DNA of 16,360 nt, taken from assembly GCA_937907405.1 (NCBI GenBank), contig CALCIC010000291.1:1-16360 (forward strand). Reading direction: 5' to 3'. A program made the translations under genes and the position numbers. The first letter of the stretch is position 1. Each line of letters starts with the position of its first letter. Source of the stretch: an uncultured Isosphaeraceae bacterium. GTDB taxonomy: Bacteria > Planctomycetota > Planctomycetia > Isosphaerales > Isosphaeraceae. Under the pieces are notes generated by a model. That model saw nothing but the letters and a program-made list of their open reading frames with translations, had not been told where the DNA came from and made no database searches. This document shows, piece by piece, positions 1 through 9,049 of the stretch.

Positions 1-47
1 TCGAGCCGGCTTTCGACTTCATCGCCCACCAGTTCTACGAGATCCCG

Positions 48-1778
48 ATGCTGGGCCGTATTCGCCGGCCTTCTCAACTCGTCCTGACGCGTTGGCATTT
101 GTCGATCTGGGCGGCGATGGGGGCGACCGGCCTGATGCTGAGCCCATGGCTCGGGAGGCATGCGCGGATCGCCCTGTTGATATTCTGGATCGGCTACGCG
201 ATTCGGGCGACGGCCTGGATCTGCGGCGGGAACGTACCGCTGGTGCCGGGAGACAGCAGCCATTACCTTGAAGTCGCCACGTCGGTCTATCGCGGCGAAG
301 GGGCGGTCAAGCACTACGTCGAGAGCTTCTTCAACGACTACCCGCGAATCCGGCTGAACCAGGGGGTGCTCGACGACTGGGCGACGCCGCTGGACGCCTA
401 CGTGCGGGCCGCGACGTTCCGGATGGCCGGCGTCGAGCCCGGCGAAGCACTCGACGCGACCGTGGCCGCCGCCAAGGGATGCAGCTTCGTCCTCAACCTG
501 CTGGCCCTGCCGGCGCTCTACGGGTTCGCCCGAAGGCGGATCGGGCCGACGGTGGGCTTGGCGTCGATGGCGGTGCTGGCCGTGCTGCCGGTCCATGCGA
601 TCTACGCCGGCTTCATCCTCCGCGAGAACCTCGTCGCGCTGACTTCGATACTGGCCGTCTGGATGATCGCCGAGGTCTGGAACAGCAACGGTCGGGGCGC
701 CTCGGCCGCCTGGGCGGCATCGGCCGGGGTCTGCGGCGGGCTGGCGATCCTGGCGCGCAACACCGGGCTGGCGCTTCTGGCCGCGTCGGGGCTCAACGCG
801 CTGTTCCACCTCCGCCGTCGCCCCCTCCTGTTGATCCTTTGGGTCGGGGTCGTCGTCCTCATGATCCTTCCCTGGGCCCTCGTCACCTGGCGCGAATACG
901 GCCGGCCGTTCTACGCATATACGAACCTGTTCGAGTACAACTTCTCGTGGACGGTCCACCACTACGCCCAGGGGAACACACGGCCCTCTCAGTTCTATAC
1001 GTGGGCGAACGCCCCCGAAATTGCGCGGACCAAGGTCAAATCGCTGATCATCATCGGCGTCTATTCGACGATGATCGTCGGCCTGCCTCTTGCGGCCGGC
1101 TACCTCTACCGCCTGCGCAAGGGTGGTCGCGACGTTGCGGGGCGAGACGTGGACGTCCTGTCGGCGACGATCTTCGTGGTCTTCGCGGCGGCCACGCTCA
1201 AGAGCGTCGCCGACGTCACCCAGGTGGCGCAGCTCGGCCGTTACTACCTGCCTGCTTATGCGATCATGATCCCGACGGCCGTCGCGGGTGTGATCCAATG
1301 GGTGGAGAGACTTCGGATCGACCGGCGGGCGTTCGGCTGGTTGGCGGCGTCGTACGTCGCCCTGGTGTGGGCCGACCCGACGTGGGCCTACGACGCGTCG
1401 TGGTTCTCCAGGCCCTACCAGTTGCATTGGCCCGCGCTACGCGAGGCCGGCGACTGGATCAAGGAACATCCCGACCGCGTGCCCCCCGACGCCCGAGTCA
1501 TGACCTGGTTCCCCTGGGAGGTCCGTGTCGCCAGCGATCGGACCACCGTCCTGATGCCCCGCAACTACAGCGCGAGCCGGATCGACGAGGTCGTCCGCCA
1601 GTACAATGTAACGCACATCCTCTGGGGGTCGTTCGAGCCGCCCGAGCACGTCGATCCCGAGACCTGGGGGCCGTATCTGGAGCAGACTCGGAACGCGCTC
1701 GGCCTGACCACGGATCGAGAGCTGCATCGATCGCCCCGCGAACTGATGTATCCCGTCCGGCTCTATCGACTTCGTTAG
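48..1778 (+). CDS. GT39/PMT-like polytopic membrane glycosyltransferase (possibly 5'-incomplete)
   Basis: Predicted inner-membrane glycosyltransferase of the GT39 (ArnT/PMT) type, which moves a sugar from a polyprenyl-phosphate donor to an acceptor outside the cytoplasm. The 576-aa frame has two hydrophobic spans (about residues 17-34 and 39-58), then a loop with PGDSSHYLEVA around 67-77 where the family's catalytic acidic residue lies (here D69; the usual following Glu is Ser). Many further hydrophobic helices follow up to about residue 440, then a soluble C-terminal domain, as in this family. A run of PALYGFARRRIG followed by a helix also fits. The frame stays open to the left window edge with coding-looking residues before the first ATG, so the true start may lie outside; the ATG at 48 has only a weak GAG upstream. 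The next GT39-like gene follows after 12 bp, so the two are probably co-transcribed. Family call by inspection; substrate unknown. Confidence 0.75.
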   Translation: MLGRIRRPSQLVLTRWHLSIWAAMGATGLMLSPWLGRHARIALLIFWIGYAIRATAWICGGNVPLVPGDSSHYLEVATSVYRGEGAVKHYVESFFNDYPRIRLNQGVLDDWATPLDAYVRAATFRMAGVEPGEALDATVAAAKGCSFVLNLLALPALYGFARRRIGPTVGLASMAVLAVLPVHAIYAGFILRENLVALTSILAVWMIAEVWNSNGRGASAAWAASAGVCGGLAILARNTGLALLAASGLNALFHLRRRPLLLILWVGVVVLMILPWALVTWREYGRPFYAYTNLFEYNFSWTVHHYAQGNTRPSQFYTWANAPEIARTKVKSLIIIGVYSTMIVGLPLAAGYLYRLRKGGRDVAGRDVDVLSATIFVVFAAATLKSVADVTQVAQLGRYYLPAYAIMIPTAVAGVIQWVERLRIDRRAFGWLAASYVALVWADPTWAYDASWFSRPYQLHWPALREAGDWIKEHPDRVPPDARVMTWFPWEVRVASDRTTVLMPRNYSASRIDEVVRQYNVTHILWGSFEPPEHVDPETWGPYLEQTRNALGLTTDRELHRSPRELMYPVRLYRLR

Positions 1779-1790
1779 GAACCCTTCTCG

Positions 1791-3485
1791 ATGCGCTGGT
1801 CGATTTTGGTCCTGGTCGCGATGCTGTGCTTCGACGTCTGGTATCGCGCGCACACGTTCGCGCCGACGGTCGTCGAGGCGACCGGCGTGAACCTGTGGCC
1901 GGCGACCGTCGGGCCGTCGGAGCCGCTCGACTGTGACGAGGCGATCTATGCGCACATGGGCCGCCGGCTGCTCGCGGGCGACGTCATGTATCGCGACCTG
2001 ACCGAGAACAAGCCGCCTCTGGGCTACTGGTTGTACGCCACGCCGATCGCCCTCTTCGGCTACAACGAACTGGCCGTCCGCCTGTTCCCGATCCCCTACG
2101 TGCTGGGGACGATCGCGCTCTTGTGGTGGATCGGCCTGAAGCTTTCGGGACCGTCGGCCGGCTGCGCGGCCGCCGGGCTTTACGCGATGTTGAGCACCGA
2201 CCCGTACCTGTACGGCAACGGATCGAATCTCGAACATCAGATGAATTTCTTCTCCGTCGCCTCGCTCGCCCTGTTCCTCTCGGGCTGGACCAGGGAGAAG
2301 CTCTGGCCGACGGCCCTGGCCGGGGTCTGCGTGGGCGCGGCGACGCTGGTCAAGCAAGTGGCCGTCTTGCCGCTGATCGTCTACGGAGCGGCGCTGGTCG
2401 TCCGACCTTCGAAAAGTCGGACGAAAGCGCTTGCGGCACTGTCGGTCGGGTTCGGAACGACGCTCGCGCTGGCGGCGGTGGTCCTGATCGCGCAAGGAGC
2501 GGGCGTTTCGGCTTATGACGACATCTTTCGATTCGGCCGGGCGATGGCGACCGATACGCTGCCCGAGCCGGGCGCGCCCTCGGCCTGGGTCCGCTGGTTG
2601 ACCGGCAACGCCGACCCGACGGGCAAGCTTCCGTGGCCGTTCGGGACCACGAACTACCTCGTCTGGTGGGCGGGGGGGACCTGGCCGCTCTGGCTGGCGG
2701 CGGCGCCTTGCGCGGCCCATCTGGCGTTCGGCCCGAACGGGTCGGCGGAGCGCAAACTGGCCGCCGCCTGGACGGCCGCGGCCGGCGTTCAGGTCGTCCT
2801 GCCGGGGCTTTACTGGGCTCACTATTACCTGCTGCCGACGCCCGGTATCGCGGTGGCCGTCGCGGTCACCCTGGCCGATTGCGTCGCCGGGGTTCGCGCG
2901 CGGTTCCGGCTCGCGGACCTCGCGGGAGTGGTCGTCGTGATCGCGGCGATCCTGGGGACGGCGTTCCTCCAGGTTCGCGATTACCTGCTCTGCCCGCCGC
3001 AAGAGCTGACGATTCGCTACAAGGGGGGATCCCAATGGGTGTTCCTGCGGATGCTGGGGCTTGAACTCGCCCGAAGCGCGAAGCTCTGGGAGCATCCGAC
3101 GCTCTACGTCTGGGGCTGGCAGAGCCCCCTGCACTTCTACGGCAAGCTCGACGGCGCCAGCCGGCACCTGTTCGTCGACAATCTGCTCCGCGATCAGGCC
3201 GAACGCGACCACCCGCTGATCAAACCCCGCGTCGAGGAGATCCTCCGCGACCTTCGCGACCGCCCCCCGGCCCTGATCTTCGCCGGCTACCCCCCCTTCC
3301 CCGCGCTTCGCGCCTTCCTGTTCGAGAACTACCTGCCGACCAACCTGCCCGGCACGGTCTTCGAGAAGTCGCTCCCATCGACGTCGATTCAGGCTCAGAA
3401 TGGAATGGGATTATGGGTCGAGAAGTCGAAGTATCGGGCGTTCGAACACGCTCTCGCGGCTCAGAGCGGCTCATCCACGAACTGA
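1791..3485 (+). CDS. GT39/ArnT-like membrane glycosyltransferase
   Basis: A 564-aa polytopic membrane protein and a clearer GT39 member than its neighbour. An N-terminal hydrophobic span (about 3-18) is followed by a periplasmic-type loop with the hallmark D49-E50 pair and the YRDLTENKPPLGYW motif (67-80), which in ArnT/PMT-like enzymes forms the catalytic and lipid-donor region. Alternating hydrophobic helices continue to about residue 400, including a positively charged LVKQ turn, and a soluble C-terminal part follows. It should transfer a sugar from a polyprenyl-phosphate donor on the outer face of the cytoplasmic membrane; acceptor and sugar cannot be read from sequence. The start is supported by an AGGA overlapping the previous stop codon, about 10 nt before the ATG. 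The 3' end overlaps the convergent GT4 gene by 25 bp (3461-3485). Confidence 0.82.
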   Translation: MRWSILVLVAMLCFDVWYRAHTFAPTVVEATGVNLWPATVGPSEPLDCDEAIYAHMGRRLLAGDVMYRDLTENKPPLGYWLYATPIALFGYNELAVRLFPIPYVLGTIALLWWIGLKLSGPSAGCAAAGLYAMLSTDPYLYGNGSNLEHQMNFFSVASLALFLSGWTREKLWPTALAGVCVGAATLVKQVAVLPLIVYGAALVVRPSKSRTKALAALSVGFGTTLALAAVVLIAQGAGVSAYDDIFRFGRAMATDTLPEPGAPSAWVRWLTGNADPTGKLPWPFGTTNYLVWWAGGTWPLWLAAAPCAAHLAFGPNGSAERKLAAAWTAAAGVQVVLPGLYWAHYYLLPTPGIAVAVAVTLADCVAGVRARFRLADLAGVVVVIAAILGTAFLQVRDYLLCPPQELTIRYKGGSQWVFLRMLGLELARSAKLWEHPTLYVWGWQSPLHFYGKLDGASRHLFVDNLLRDQAERDHPLIKPRVEEILRDLRDRPPALIFAGYPPFPALRAFLFENYLPTNLPGTVFEKSLPSTSIQAQNGMGLWVEKSKYRAFEHALAAQSGSSTN

Positions 3486-4630
3486 CGGCCGGCGCGTTCG
3501 AGCCCCTGCGCGGCGATGGCTCGCTCATAGCCGTCGCGCAGGTCGCTCATGATCGCGTTCCAGCTTTGGGACTCGGCATGGGCCCGAGCGGCGCGCGCCA
3601 GGTCGGCCCGGCGGGCCGGATCGTCGATCAGTTGAAGGAGGGCCTCGGCGAACGTCTCGGGGGACGATCCGGGCTCGACGAGGAGGCCGGTCGCGCCGTC
3701 CTGGACGACGTCGCCGACGCCCCCGGCGCGTACCGCGACGACCGGCATTCCCGAGGCCATCGCCTCCAGTACGACGTTGCCGAACGTCTCGGTCAGGCTG
3801 GTGAAGGCGAAGACGTCGCCGACCGCGTAATGATCGGCGAGGTCGTCGCCGAACCGGTATCCGACGAACTTCGCCGACGCGCCCAAACGCGCGTGCAGGT
3901 CGGCGCGCGAGGGGCCGTCGCCCACCAGCAAGAGCCGGACGTCGGGCCGCCGGGCGACGACGACCGTCAGGGCCCTCGCTAAATAGTCGACGTTCTTCTC
4001 CGGGGCGATTCGACTCACGTAAGCGACCACGGGATCGTCCGGCCCCCAGCCGAACGCGGTTCGCAACGCGGAGCGTCGAGGGCGGTCGGGGCGGAAGAAC
4101 GAGGAGTCGACCCCGCGCGGCCAGAGGGCCAGACGATCGAAGCCGAGCCGCTCCAACTGGGCGATCGTGGATCGCGACGGCGCGTAGGTCGCGCGCGTCC
4201 GGTTGTGGAACCATCGCAGGTAGCGCCAGATCAGGCTTCTGGTCCAGCCGACTCCGTAATGGTCGCTGTACTGGTCGAAATTGGTGTGGAAGCTGGAGAC
4301 GATCGGGACTTGACGGCGCAGCGAGTGGCGGAGCACGCTCAGGCCCAGGAACGCCTCGGTGGCGATGTGGACCACGTCGGGGCGGAAGGCGTCGATCGCG
4401 CGGTGGACGCGGCCGAACGGGGGCAGCGGCAGGTGAAGCTCTCGGTAGAACGGGAGATTGACCGCCCTGACCCGGCAGACGTTGGGGCGGTCGGTCGGGT
4501 CGCCGTAGTCGGGATAGATCAACTGCACGACGTCGCCGCGCTCGGTCAAGCAGCGGTCCAATTCACCGAGCGTGCGCGAGACGCCGTTGACCTGAGGCGC
4601 GAAGGTTTCCGTGATCAGGCTCACGCGCAT
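3461..4630 (-). CDS. GT4-family (GT-B fold) glycosyltransferase, MgtA-like
   Basis: A 389-aa cytoplasmic or membrane-associated retaining glycosyltransferase that uses nucleotide sugars. The N-terminal half begins MRVSLITETFAPQVNGVSRT, typical of GT4 enzymes with a glycine-containing acceptor loop, and has the HTNFDQYSDHYG stretch (115-126) found in mannosyltransferase-like members. The C-terminal Rossmann half shows R207 and K212 in SRIAPEKN, GDGP (237-240), and the EX7E motif E281-E289 in TETFGNVVLEAMASG, which binds the donor nucleotide sugar. The longer frame reaches 4792, but the extra residues come from an intergenic repeat, and the strong family match begins at the ATG at 4628-4630. 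It probably adds to glycolipids or polysaccharide in the same envelope setting as the convergent GT39 genes. The sugar (mannose or other) is not determinable. Confidence 0.88.
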   Translation of the reverse strand: MRVSLITETFAPQVNGVSRTLGELDRCLTERGDVVQLIYPDYGDPTDRPNVCRVRAVNLPFYRELHLPLPPFGRVHRAIDAFRPDVVHIATEAFLGLSVLRHSLRRQVPIVSSFHTNFDQYSDHYGVGWTRSLIWRYLRWFHNRTRATYAPSRSTIAQLERLGFDRLALWPRGVDSSFFRPDRPRRSALRTAFGWGPDDPVVAYVSRIAPEKNVDYLARALTVVVARRPDVRLLLVGDGPSRADLHARLGASAKFVGYRFGDDLADHYAVGDVFAFTSLTETFGNVVLEAMASGMPVVAVRAGGVGDVVQDGATGLLVEPGSSPETFAEALLQLIDDPARRADLARAARAHAESQSWNAIMSDLRDGYERAIAAQGLERAGRQFVDEPL

Positions 4631-4657
4631 GTTCGGTCCCGGAAGGGAGAAGCCGAA

Positions 4658-4703
4658 CACCTTCTCCCCCCGGGAGAAGGTGCCGCGCAGCGGCGGATGA
4701 GGG
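4658..4703. repeat. Intergenic palindromic repeat, copy 1
   Basis: A perfect 11-bp inverted repeat with a 3-nt loop (arms 4658-4668 and 4672-4682, core CACCTTCTCCC / GGGAGAAGGTG) continues into GGCGGATGAGGG at 4692-4703. Read on the minus strand, the order is CCCTCATCC, spacer, ACCTTCTCCC, GGGAGAAGG, which matches copy 2 at 4771-4813 read on the plus strand. This CCTCATCC...CCTTCTCCC layout resembles dispersed REP/MITE-like elements seen between genes in many high-GC bacteria. It lies 28 bp upstream of the GT4 start and downstream of icd on the same strand, so the hairpin may end or attenuate icd transcripts; no U-tract is present. Confidence 0.8.
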
Positions 4704-4770
4704 TCGCGGGATTTCGGGATGGCCACTGAACACATCATTCGCGGGCCGAAGGCCGAGGCGAATCCGACGA

Positions 4771-4813
4771 CCCTCATCCGGCCTTCGGCCACCTTCTCCC
4801 GAAGGGAGAAAGG
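4771..4813. repeat. Intergenic palindromic repeat, copy 2 (inverted relative to copy 1)
   Basis: Reads CCCTCATCC, then GGCC-TTC-GGCC (4780-4790, a small hairpin), then TTCTCCC-GAA-GGGAGAA (4794-4800 / 4804-4810). The order of blocks matches the reverse complement of copy 1, so the two copies face each other across about 67 bp. That spacer holds GGCC-GAA-GGCC (4744-4754), itself the inverse of the 4780-4790 hairpin. Probably a non-coding, miniature mobile or REP-like element; both copies lie between icd and the GT4 gene. Confidence 0.78.
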
Positions 4814-4861
4814 AATTCCTCATCCCCCGCCGCGCGCTTGCGGGACTACGTGCCAAGGCGG

Positions 4862-6160
<1,299 letters not shown>

Positions 6161-6370
6161 GAAATTCTCTCCTGGTTGTGTCCTGGTGGAATCCGACGCA
6201 TCGACCGCGCGGGGCGAGGAGCGTCTGATCTGATCGTCAAGCGAAGCGCGAAATCGGAGGCGACGCGCCCGCCCTGGCTCCGGGATGCACGCGGCGAATC
6301 CGGAAAACCCAATACCGGTCGAATCGGGTTCGTCCGGTCGAATGATGATGGCACATTCCCCGCGACTCGG

Positions 6371-6412
6371 CAAGCGCCAGACGAAAGGCCCCGCGCCCAG
6401 GCTGGGCGCTTG
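6371..6412. other. Overlapping alternative hairpins upstream of the aldolase gene
   Basis: GCGCCCA (6393-6399) pairs perfectly with TGGGCGC (6403-6409) around a 3-nt loop. The same right arm, within CTGGGCGCTTG (6402-6412), can instead pair with CAAGCGCCAG (6371-6380) with one bulged G. The two structures share an arm and cannot form together. They lie about 105-145 bp before the aldolase start. Such pairs can act as leader switches but also arise by chance in GC-rich DNA; no T-run follows. Confidence 0.35.
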
Positions 6413-6505
6413 CCGCCCCGCCGCGGTCCTGGGAAACTAGGGATTCGACGGCCGGAGGCCGCGGCCGGTTTCGATGCGCCGTCGCTTCATTCCCTCCTCC
6501 AGATT

Positions 6506-6510
6506 GAGAG
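6506..6510 (+). promoter_or_regulatory. Ribosome binding site supporting a TTG start
   Basis: GAGAG lies 6 nt before the TTG at 6517. No in-frame ATG precedes it near enough, and the HpcH/HpaI homology begins at once after this TTG, so this site fixes the start. Confidence 0.6.
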
Positions 6511-6516
6511 ACACCG

Positions 6517-7314
6517 TTGAAGATCAATCAAGTCAAGCGCGCGCTCAAGGCGGGGAAGCCGCAGCTCGGCTCCTGGCTGTCCCTTGCCAGCGTCGCCGCC
6601 GCCCGCTACATGGCGCGCGCGGGGTTTCCCTGGCTGACCGTGGACATGGAGCACTCGCACGCCGACATCCATACCGCCGCGATGATGTTCGCCGCGATCG
6701 CCGATTCCGGCTGCGTCCCGGTGGCCCGCGTCCCCGCCGGCAAGCACGAGTGGATCAAGATGGCGCTCGACTGCGGCGCGATGGGGATCGTCGCGCCGAT
6801 GGTCATGGACGCCGACGAGGCCCGCGCCATCGTCGCCGCCACCAAGTACCCCCCCGAGGGCAATCGATCGGTCGGCGGCGGTCTGCACGCGCTCAACTTC
6901 GACGCGACGGCAGACGAATACTACAGCAAGGCGAACGACGAGATCCTCGTGATCATCCAGGCCGAGCACATCGACACCTTCGACCGGCTCGACGAGATCT
7001 ATTCGGTCCCCGGACTCGACGCCGTCTTCATCGGTCCCAACGACCTGCGATACAGCATGCGGTCGGCCGACGGCGAGTTCCCCTCGAAAGAGCGGTTGGA
7101 GGCCGCGCTCACCAAAATCCGCGAGGCCGCCAGGCGGAACAACCTCCCCAGCGGCATCCATACGCCGAACGTCGAAGCCGCGCTGCAACGCGCCAGCGAG
7201 GGCTTCCAGTTCATCGCCGTCGGGAGCGAACTCAAGCTGATGCTCGACGGCGCGGCGCGCGCCATGAGCCTCATCAATCCCAAGGGCGACGCCGAGGACC
7301 TGGCCAAGTATTGA
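6517..7314 (+). CDS. HpcH/HpaI family aldolase (2-keto-3-deoxy sugar-acid aldolase type)
   Basis: A 265-aa class II (metal-dependent) pyruvate aldolase of the HpcH/HpaI family. Such enzymes reversibly split 2-keto-3-deoxy sugar acids, or 4-hydroxy-2-oxoheptanedioate, into pyruvate and an aldehyde. The active-site set is in place: WLTVDMEHSHAD with H46; R71 in PVARVPAG; the LDCGAMGIVAPMV segment (84-96); Q148 and metal ligand E150 in IIQAEHID; and metal ligand D176 in FIGPNDL. The VGGGLHALNF region (119-128) matches the family glycine loop. Length is normal for HpaI or RhmA (about 255-270 aa). The start is TTG, with GAGAG 6 nt upstream. It converges on the isomerase gene with a 25-bp gap. With that isomerase and an SDR dehydrogenase it suggests sugar-acid catabolism; the exact substrate is unknown. 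Confidence 0.88.
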   Translation: MKINQVKRALKAGKPQLGSWLSLASVAAARYMARAGFPWLTVDMEHSHADIHTAAMMFAAIADSGCVPVARVPAGKHEWIKMALDCGAMGIVAPMVMDADEARAIVAATKYPPEGNRSVGGGLHALNFDATADEYYSKANDEILVIIQAEHIDTFDRLDEIYSVPGLDAVFIGPNDLRYSMRSADGEFPSKERLEAALTKIREAARRNNLPSGIHTPNVEAALQRASEGFQFIAVGSELKLMLDGAARAMSLINPKGDAEDLAKY

Positions 7315-7339
7315 TTCGAGTGAAGGCCGCGCGATCGGA

Positions 7340-8152
7340 TCAGGCCTCGACCAGGGCCTTGATCCGGTCGAGCCCGCGCCGGGAGACTTCGAGCGGGTCC
7401 CGCTCCCAAAGTTCCTTGTTGAACAACTCCAGCGACAGAGGCCCGCGGTAGCCGATCGTCCGCAGGTTGGCGATCACGCGCCGCAGGTCGGCGGCGCCTT
7501 CCCCGACCATGACGCGGTCGTGATCGGTCTGGGTCAAGGGATCGGGCGTCGCGGGGACGTCGTTGATGTGGAAGTTCGCCATCCGGTGGGCCGGCACCTT
7601 CAGGAGGTCGTCGACCGAGCCGCCCCCCCGGATCATGTGGAAGACGTCGGCGACGATCGTCGCCTTGGGGTTCCGCGCCGCCTGGGCGATCGCCCAGGCG
7701 TCCGCCACGCTGTTGACGCCGTCGACGAAGCCGAGGAACTCCATCGACGGCATGACTCCGGCCTGCTCGCCGAGGGCCAGCAGCTCGATGAATCGCGGCG
7801 CGATCCGCTCCAGATCGACGGCCTCCTGGGGAGGGCTGGCCACAATGTAGGGGCTGCCGAGCGCGGCGGCCTGGTCCATCCGCCGCCGGCATTCGTCGAG
7901 AGCCTTGGTGTGTTCATCGCCCTCGGTCGTCGCCCAGCCATGCAGCGCGATGACGCTTACGACCTTGAGCCCGGCGTCGGTGATCGCCTTGTCGAGCTCG
8001 GTCAGCGTCCCCCCTTTCGCCAGATACGCGTCGATCTCGTCGTTCCAGGGCTCGATCGCGTGATAACCCGCCGCGCCGGCGACCCGGACTTTTTCCAGCA
8101 GCGGCGTGGGCTGAATCGTGCTCGTGTTCAGACAATAGACGAATTCCGCCAT
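7340..8152 (-). CDS. Sugar phosphate isomerase/epimerase-like TIM-barrel protein
   Basis: A 270-aa protein of the xylose-isomerase-like TIM-barrel superfamily (AP endonuclease 2 fold: hydroxypyruvate isomerase, IolE, tagatose epimerase and relatives). Candidate divalent-metal ligands follow the family order: E138 in PSMEFLG, D169 with H172 in VADVFH, H195 in NFHIND, and E242 in LSLELF; R213 in the DHDRVMVGEG loop fits the substrate arginine. The ATG at 8150-8152 has GGAG about 9 nt upstream; the longer frame to 8320 only runs through the SDR gene. It lies 19 bp after the SDR stop, so the two form an operon. Likely role: isomerising or epimerising a keto-sugar or keto-acid in the pathway with the SDR and the convergent aldolase. 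The specific reaction cannot be assigned. Confidence 0.85.
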   Translation of the reverse strand: MAEFVYCLNTSTIQPTPLLEKVRVAGAAGYHAIEPWNDEIDAYLAKGGTLTELDKAITDAGLKVVSVIALHGWATTEGDEHTKALDECRRRMDQAAALGSPYIVASPPQEAVDLERIAPRFIELLALGEQAGVMPSMEFLGFVDGVNSVADAWAIAQAARNPKATIVADVFHMIRGGGSVDDLLKVPAHRMANFHINDVPATPDPLTQTDHDRVMVGEGAADLRRVIANLRTIGYRGPLSLELFNKELWERDPLEVSRRGLDRIKALVEA

Positions 8153-8171
8153 CGCGATCGCTCCACTAGGC

Positions 8172-8984
8172 TTATTGGCTTTCTTCGATCCGTTGCTTGT
8201 AGGCGGGCGTGTGATCGGCGACGTAAACCATGCCCGCGTCGTCGGCGCAGTGCAGGCCCGAGTCGATGTAGAGGACGTCGCCGGTGGTCTTGCGACCGGC
8301 CGGAGACGACAGATAAACAACCGCCGCGCCGACGTCGTCGGGCGTGATCAGGTTCTTGAGCCCCTCGGGGAAGTCGGGACGGCCGTAGCGGACCTGGATC
8401 TTCCGCTCGTTGGGGGTGTCGACCCACCCCGGGGCGACCATGTTGCAGGAGATTCCCTCCCCCATGCATTCGACGGCGACCTGCCGCGTCAGTCCGAGCA
8501 GGCCCGCCTTGCTGACGACGTACGGAAACAGCCCCGGCAGCGGCTCCGTGGCGCGCGTCGAGCCGATGTTGACGATCGTTCCCTTCCGCTTCCGCAACAA
8601 CGGCAGCGCGGTCTTGATCCCCAGCCAGGCGCGGCGCAGGTTGACGTCCAAGGTCTGGTCCCACAACGCCTCGTCGGTCGTCTCGATCGTCCCCCGGCTG
8701 CTGATCCCGGCGTTGTTGACCAGGACGTCGAGCGCGCCGTGGGCGCGGGAGACCTCGGCGACCGCCGCGGCCCAACTGGCGGCCTTGGTCACGTCGAGGA
8801 CGACCGCCGACGCCGCGAGCCCCTTCCCTTTCAACTCGTCGGCCGACTGATGGACGAGGCCTTGCTGGACGTCGGCCAGCCAGACGGCGTAGCCCGCCTC
8901 TCCCAGCGCGCGCGCGATCCCCAGTCCGATGCCCCCCGCCGAGCCCGTGACGAGGGCGACGCGCCGAGTCTCGTTTTCGGCCAT
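8172..8984 (-). CDS. SDR-family NAD(P)-dependent oxidoreductase
   Basis: A 270-aa classical short-chain dehydrogenase/reductase. It has the cofactor glycine motif TGSAGGIG (13-20), NNAG (90-93), N115 in DVNL, and the catalytic S142, Y155 and K159 (PYVVSK), followed by APGWVDTP (184-191). The acidic D38 at the end of the second beta strand (LADV) favours NAD(H) over NADP(H). The C-terminal tail after about residue 245 is longer than in FabG and may help dimer contacts or substrate choice. It probably oxidises or reduces a sugar or sugar-acid hydroxyl, because it is the first gene of a two-gene operon with the sugar isomerase (19-bp gap) opposite a keto-acid aldolase. The ATG at 8982-8984 is followed at once by the fold; an AGGA lies about 12 nt upstream. 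Confidence 0.9.
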   Translation of the reverse strand: MAENETRRVALVTGSAGGIGLGIARALGEAGYAVWLADVQQGLVHQSADELKGKGLAASAVVLDVTKAASWAAAVAEVSRAHGALDVLVNNAGISSRGTIETTDEALWDQTLDVNLRRAWLGIKTALPLLRKRKGTIVNIGSTRATEPLPGLFPYVVSKAGLLGLTRQVAVECMGEGISCNMVAPGWVDTPNERKIQVRYGRPDFPEGLKNLITPDDVGAAVVYLSSPAGRKTTGDVLYIDSGLHCADDAGMVYVADHTPAYKQRIEESQ

Positions 8985-9049
8985 GAGTCGTTCGCTTCCT
9001 GGATGAAATTAAAGAGAACGCACGAGCGACGAGCGCCGGCTCGCGCTCG

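Larger units (their letters stand above)
6161..6516. promoter_or_regulatory. Divergent intergenic region between icd and the aldolase gene
   Basis: These 356 bp separate two genes read outward, so promoters for both should lie here. I see the icd Shine-Dalgarno (6167-6173, minus), the aldolase Shine-Dalgarno (6506-6510, plus) and a pair of mutually exclusive hairpins at 6371-6412. No convincing -35/-10 pair could be assigned; one TTGACG reading toward icd (6235-6240, minus) lacks a recognisable -10 partner. Short frames running through it show no family features. Confidence 0.5.

Noticed and set aside
1437..3212. 591-aa minus-strand open frame opposite the two GT39-like genes
   Set aside because: Arg/Gln/Pro/Asp-rich shadow; the plus-strand frames carry the membrane helices and catalytic motifs.
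4631..4792. N-terminal extension of the GT4 gene to an earlier ATG
   Set aside because: The extra 54 residues come from the intergenic repeat, and the family N-terminus starts at 4630.
4658..4813. CRISPR array or insertion sequence
   Set aside because: Only two inverted, non-identical copies without regular spacers, and no transposase frame between them.
6161..6373. N-terminal extension of icd to an earlier start
   Set aside because: A strong AGGAGAG sits 6 nt before the ATG at 6160, and the extension has no isocitrate dehydrogenase similarity.
8153..8320. N-terminal extension of the isomerase gene into the SDR gene
   Set aside because: The residues are an out-of-frame reading of the SDR gene; the fold starts at the ATG at 8152.
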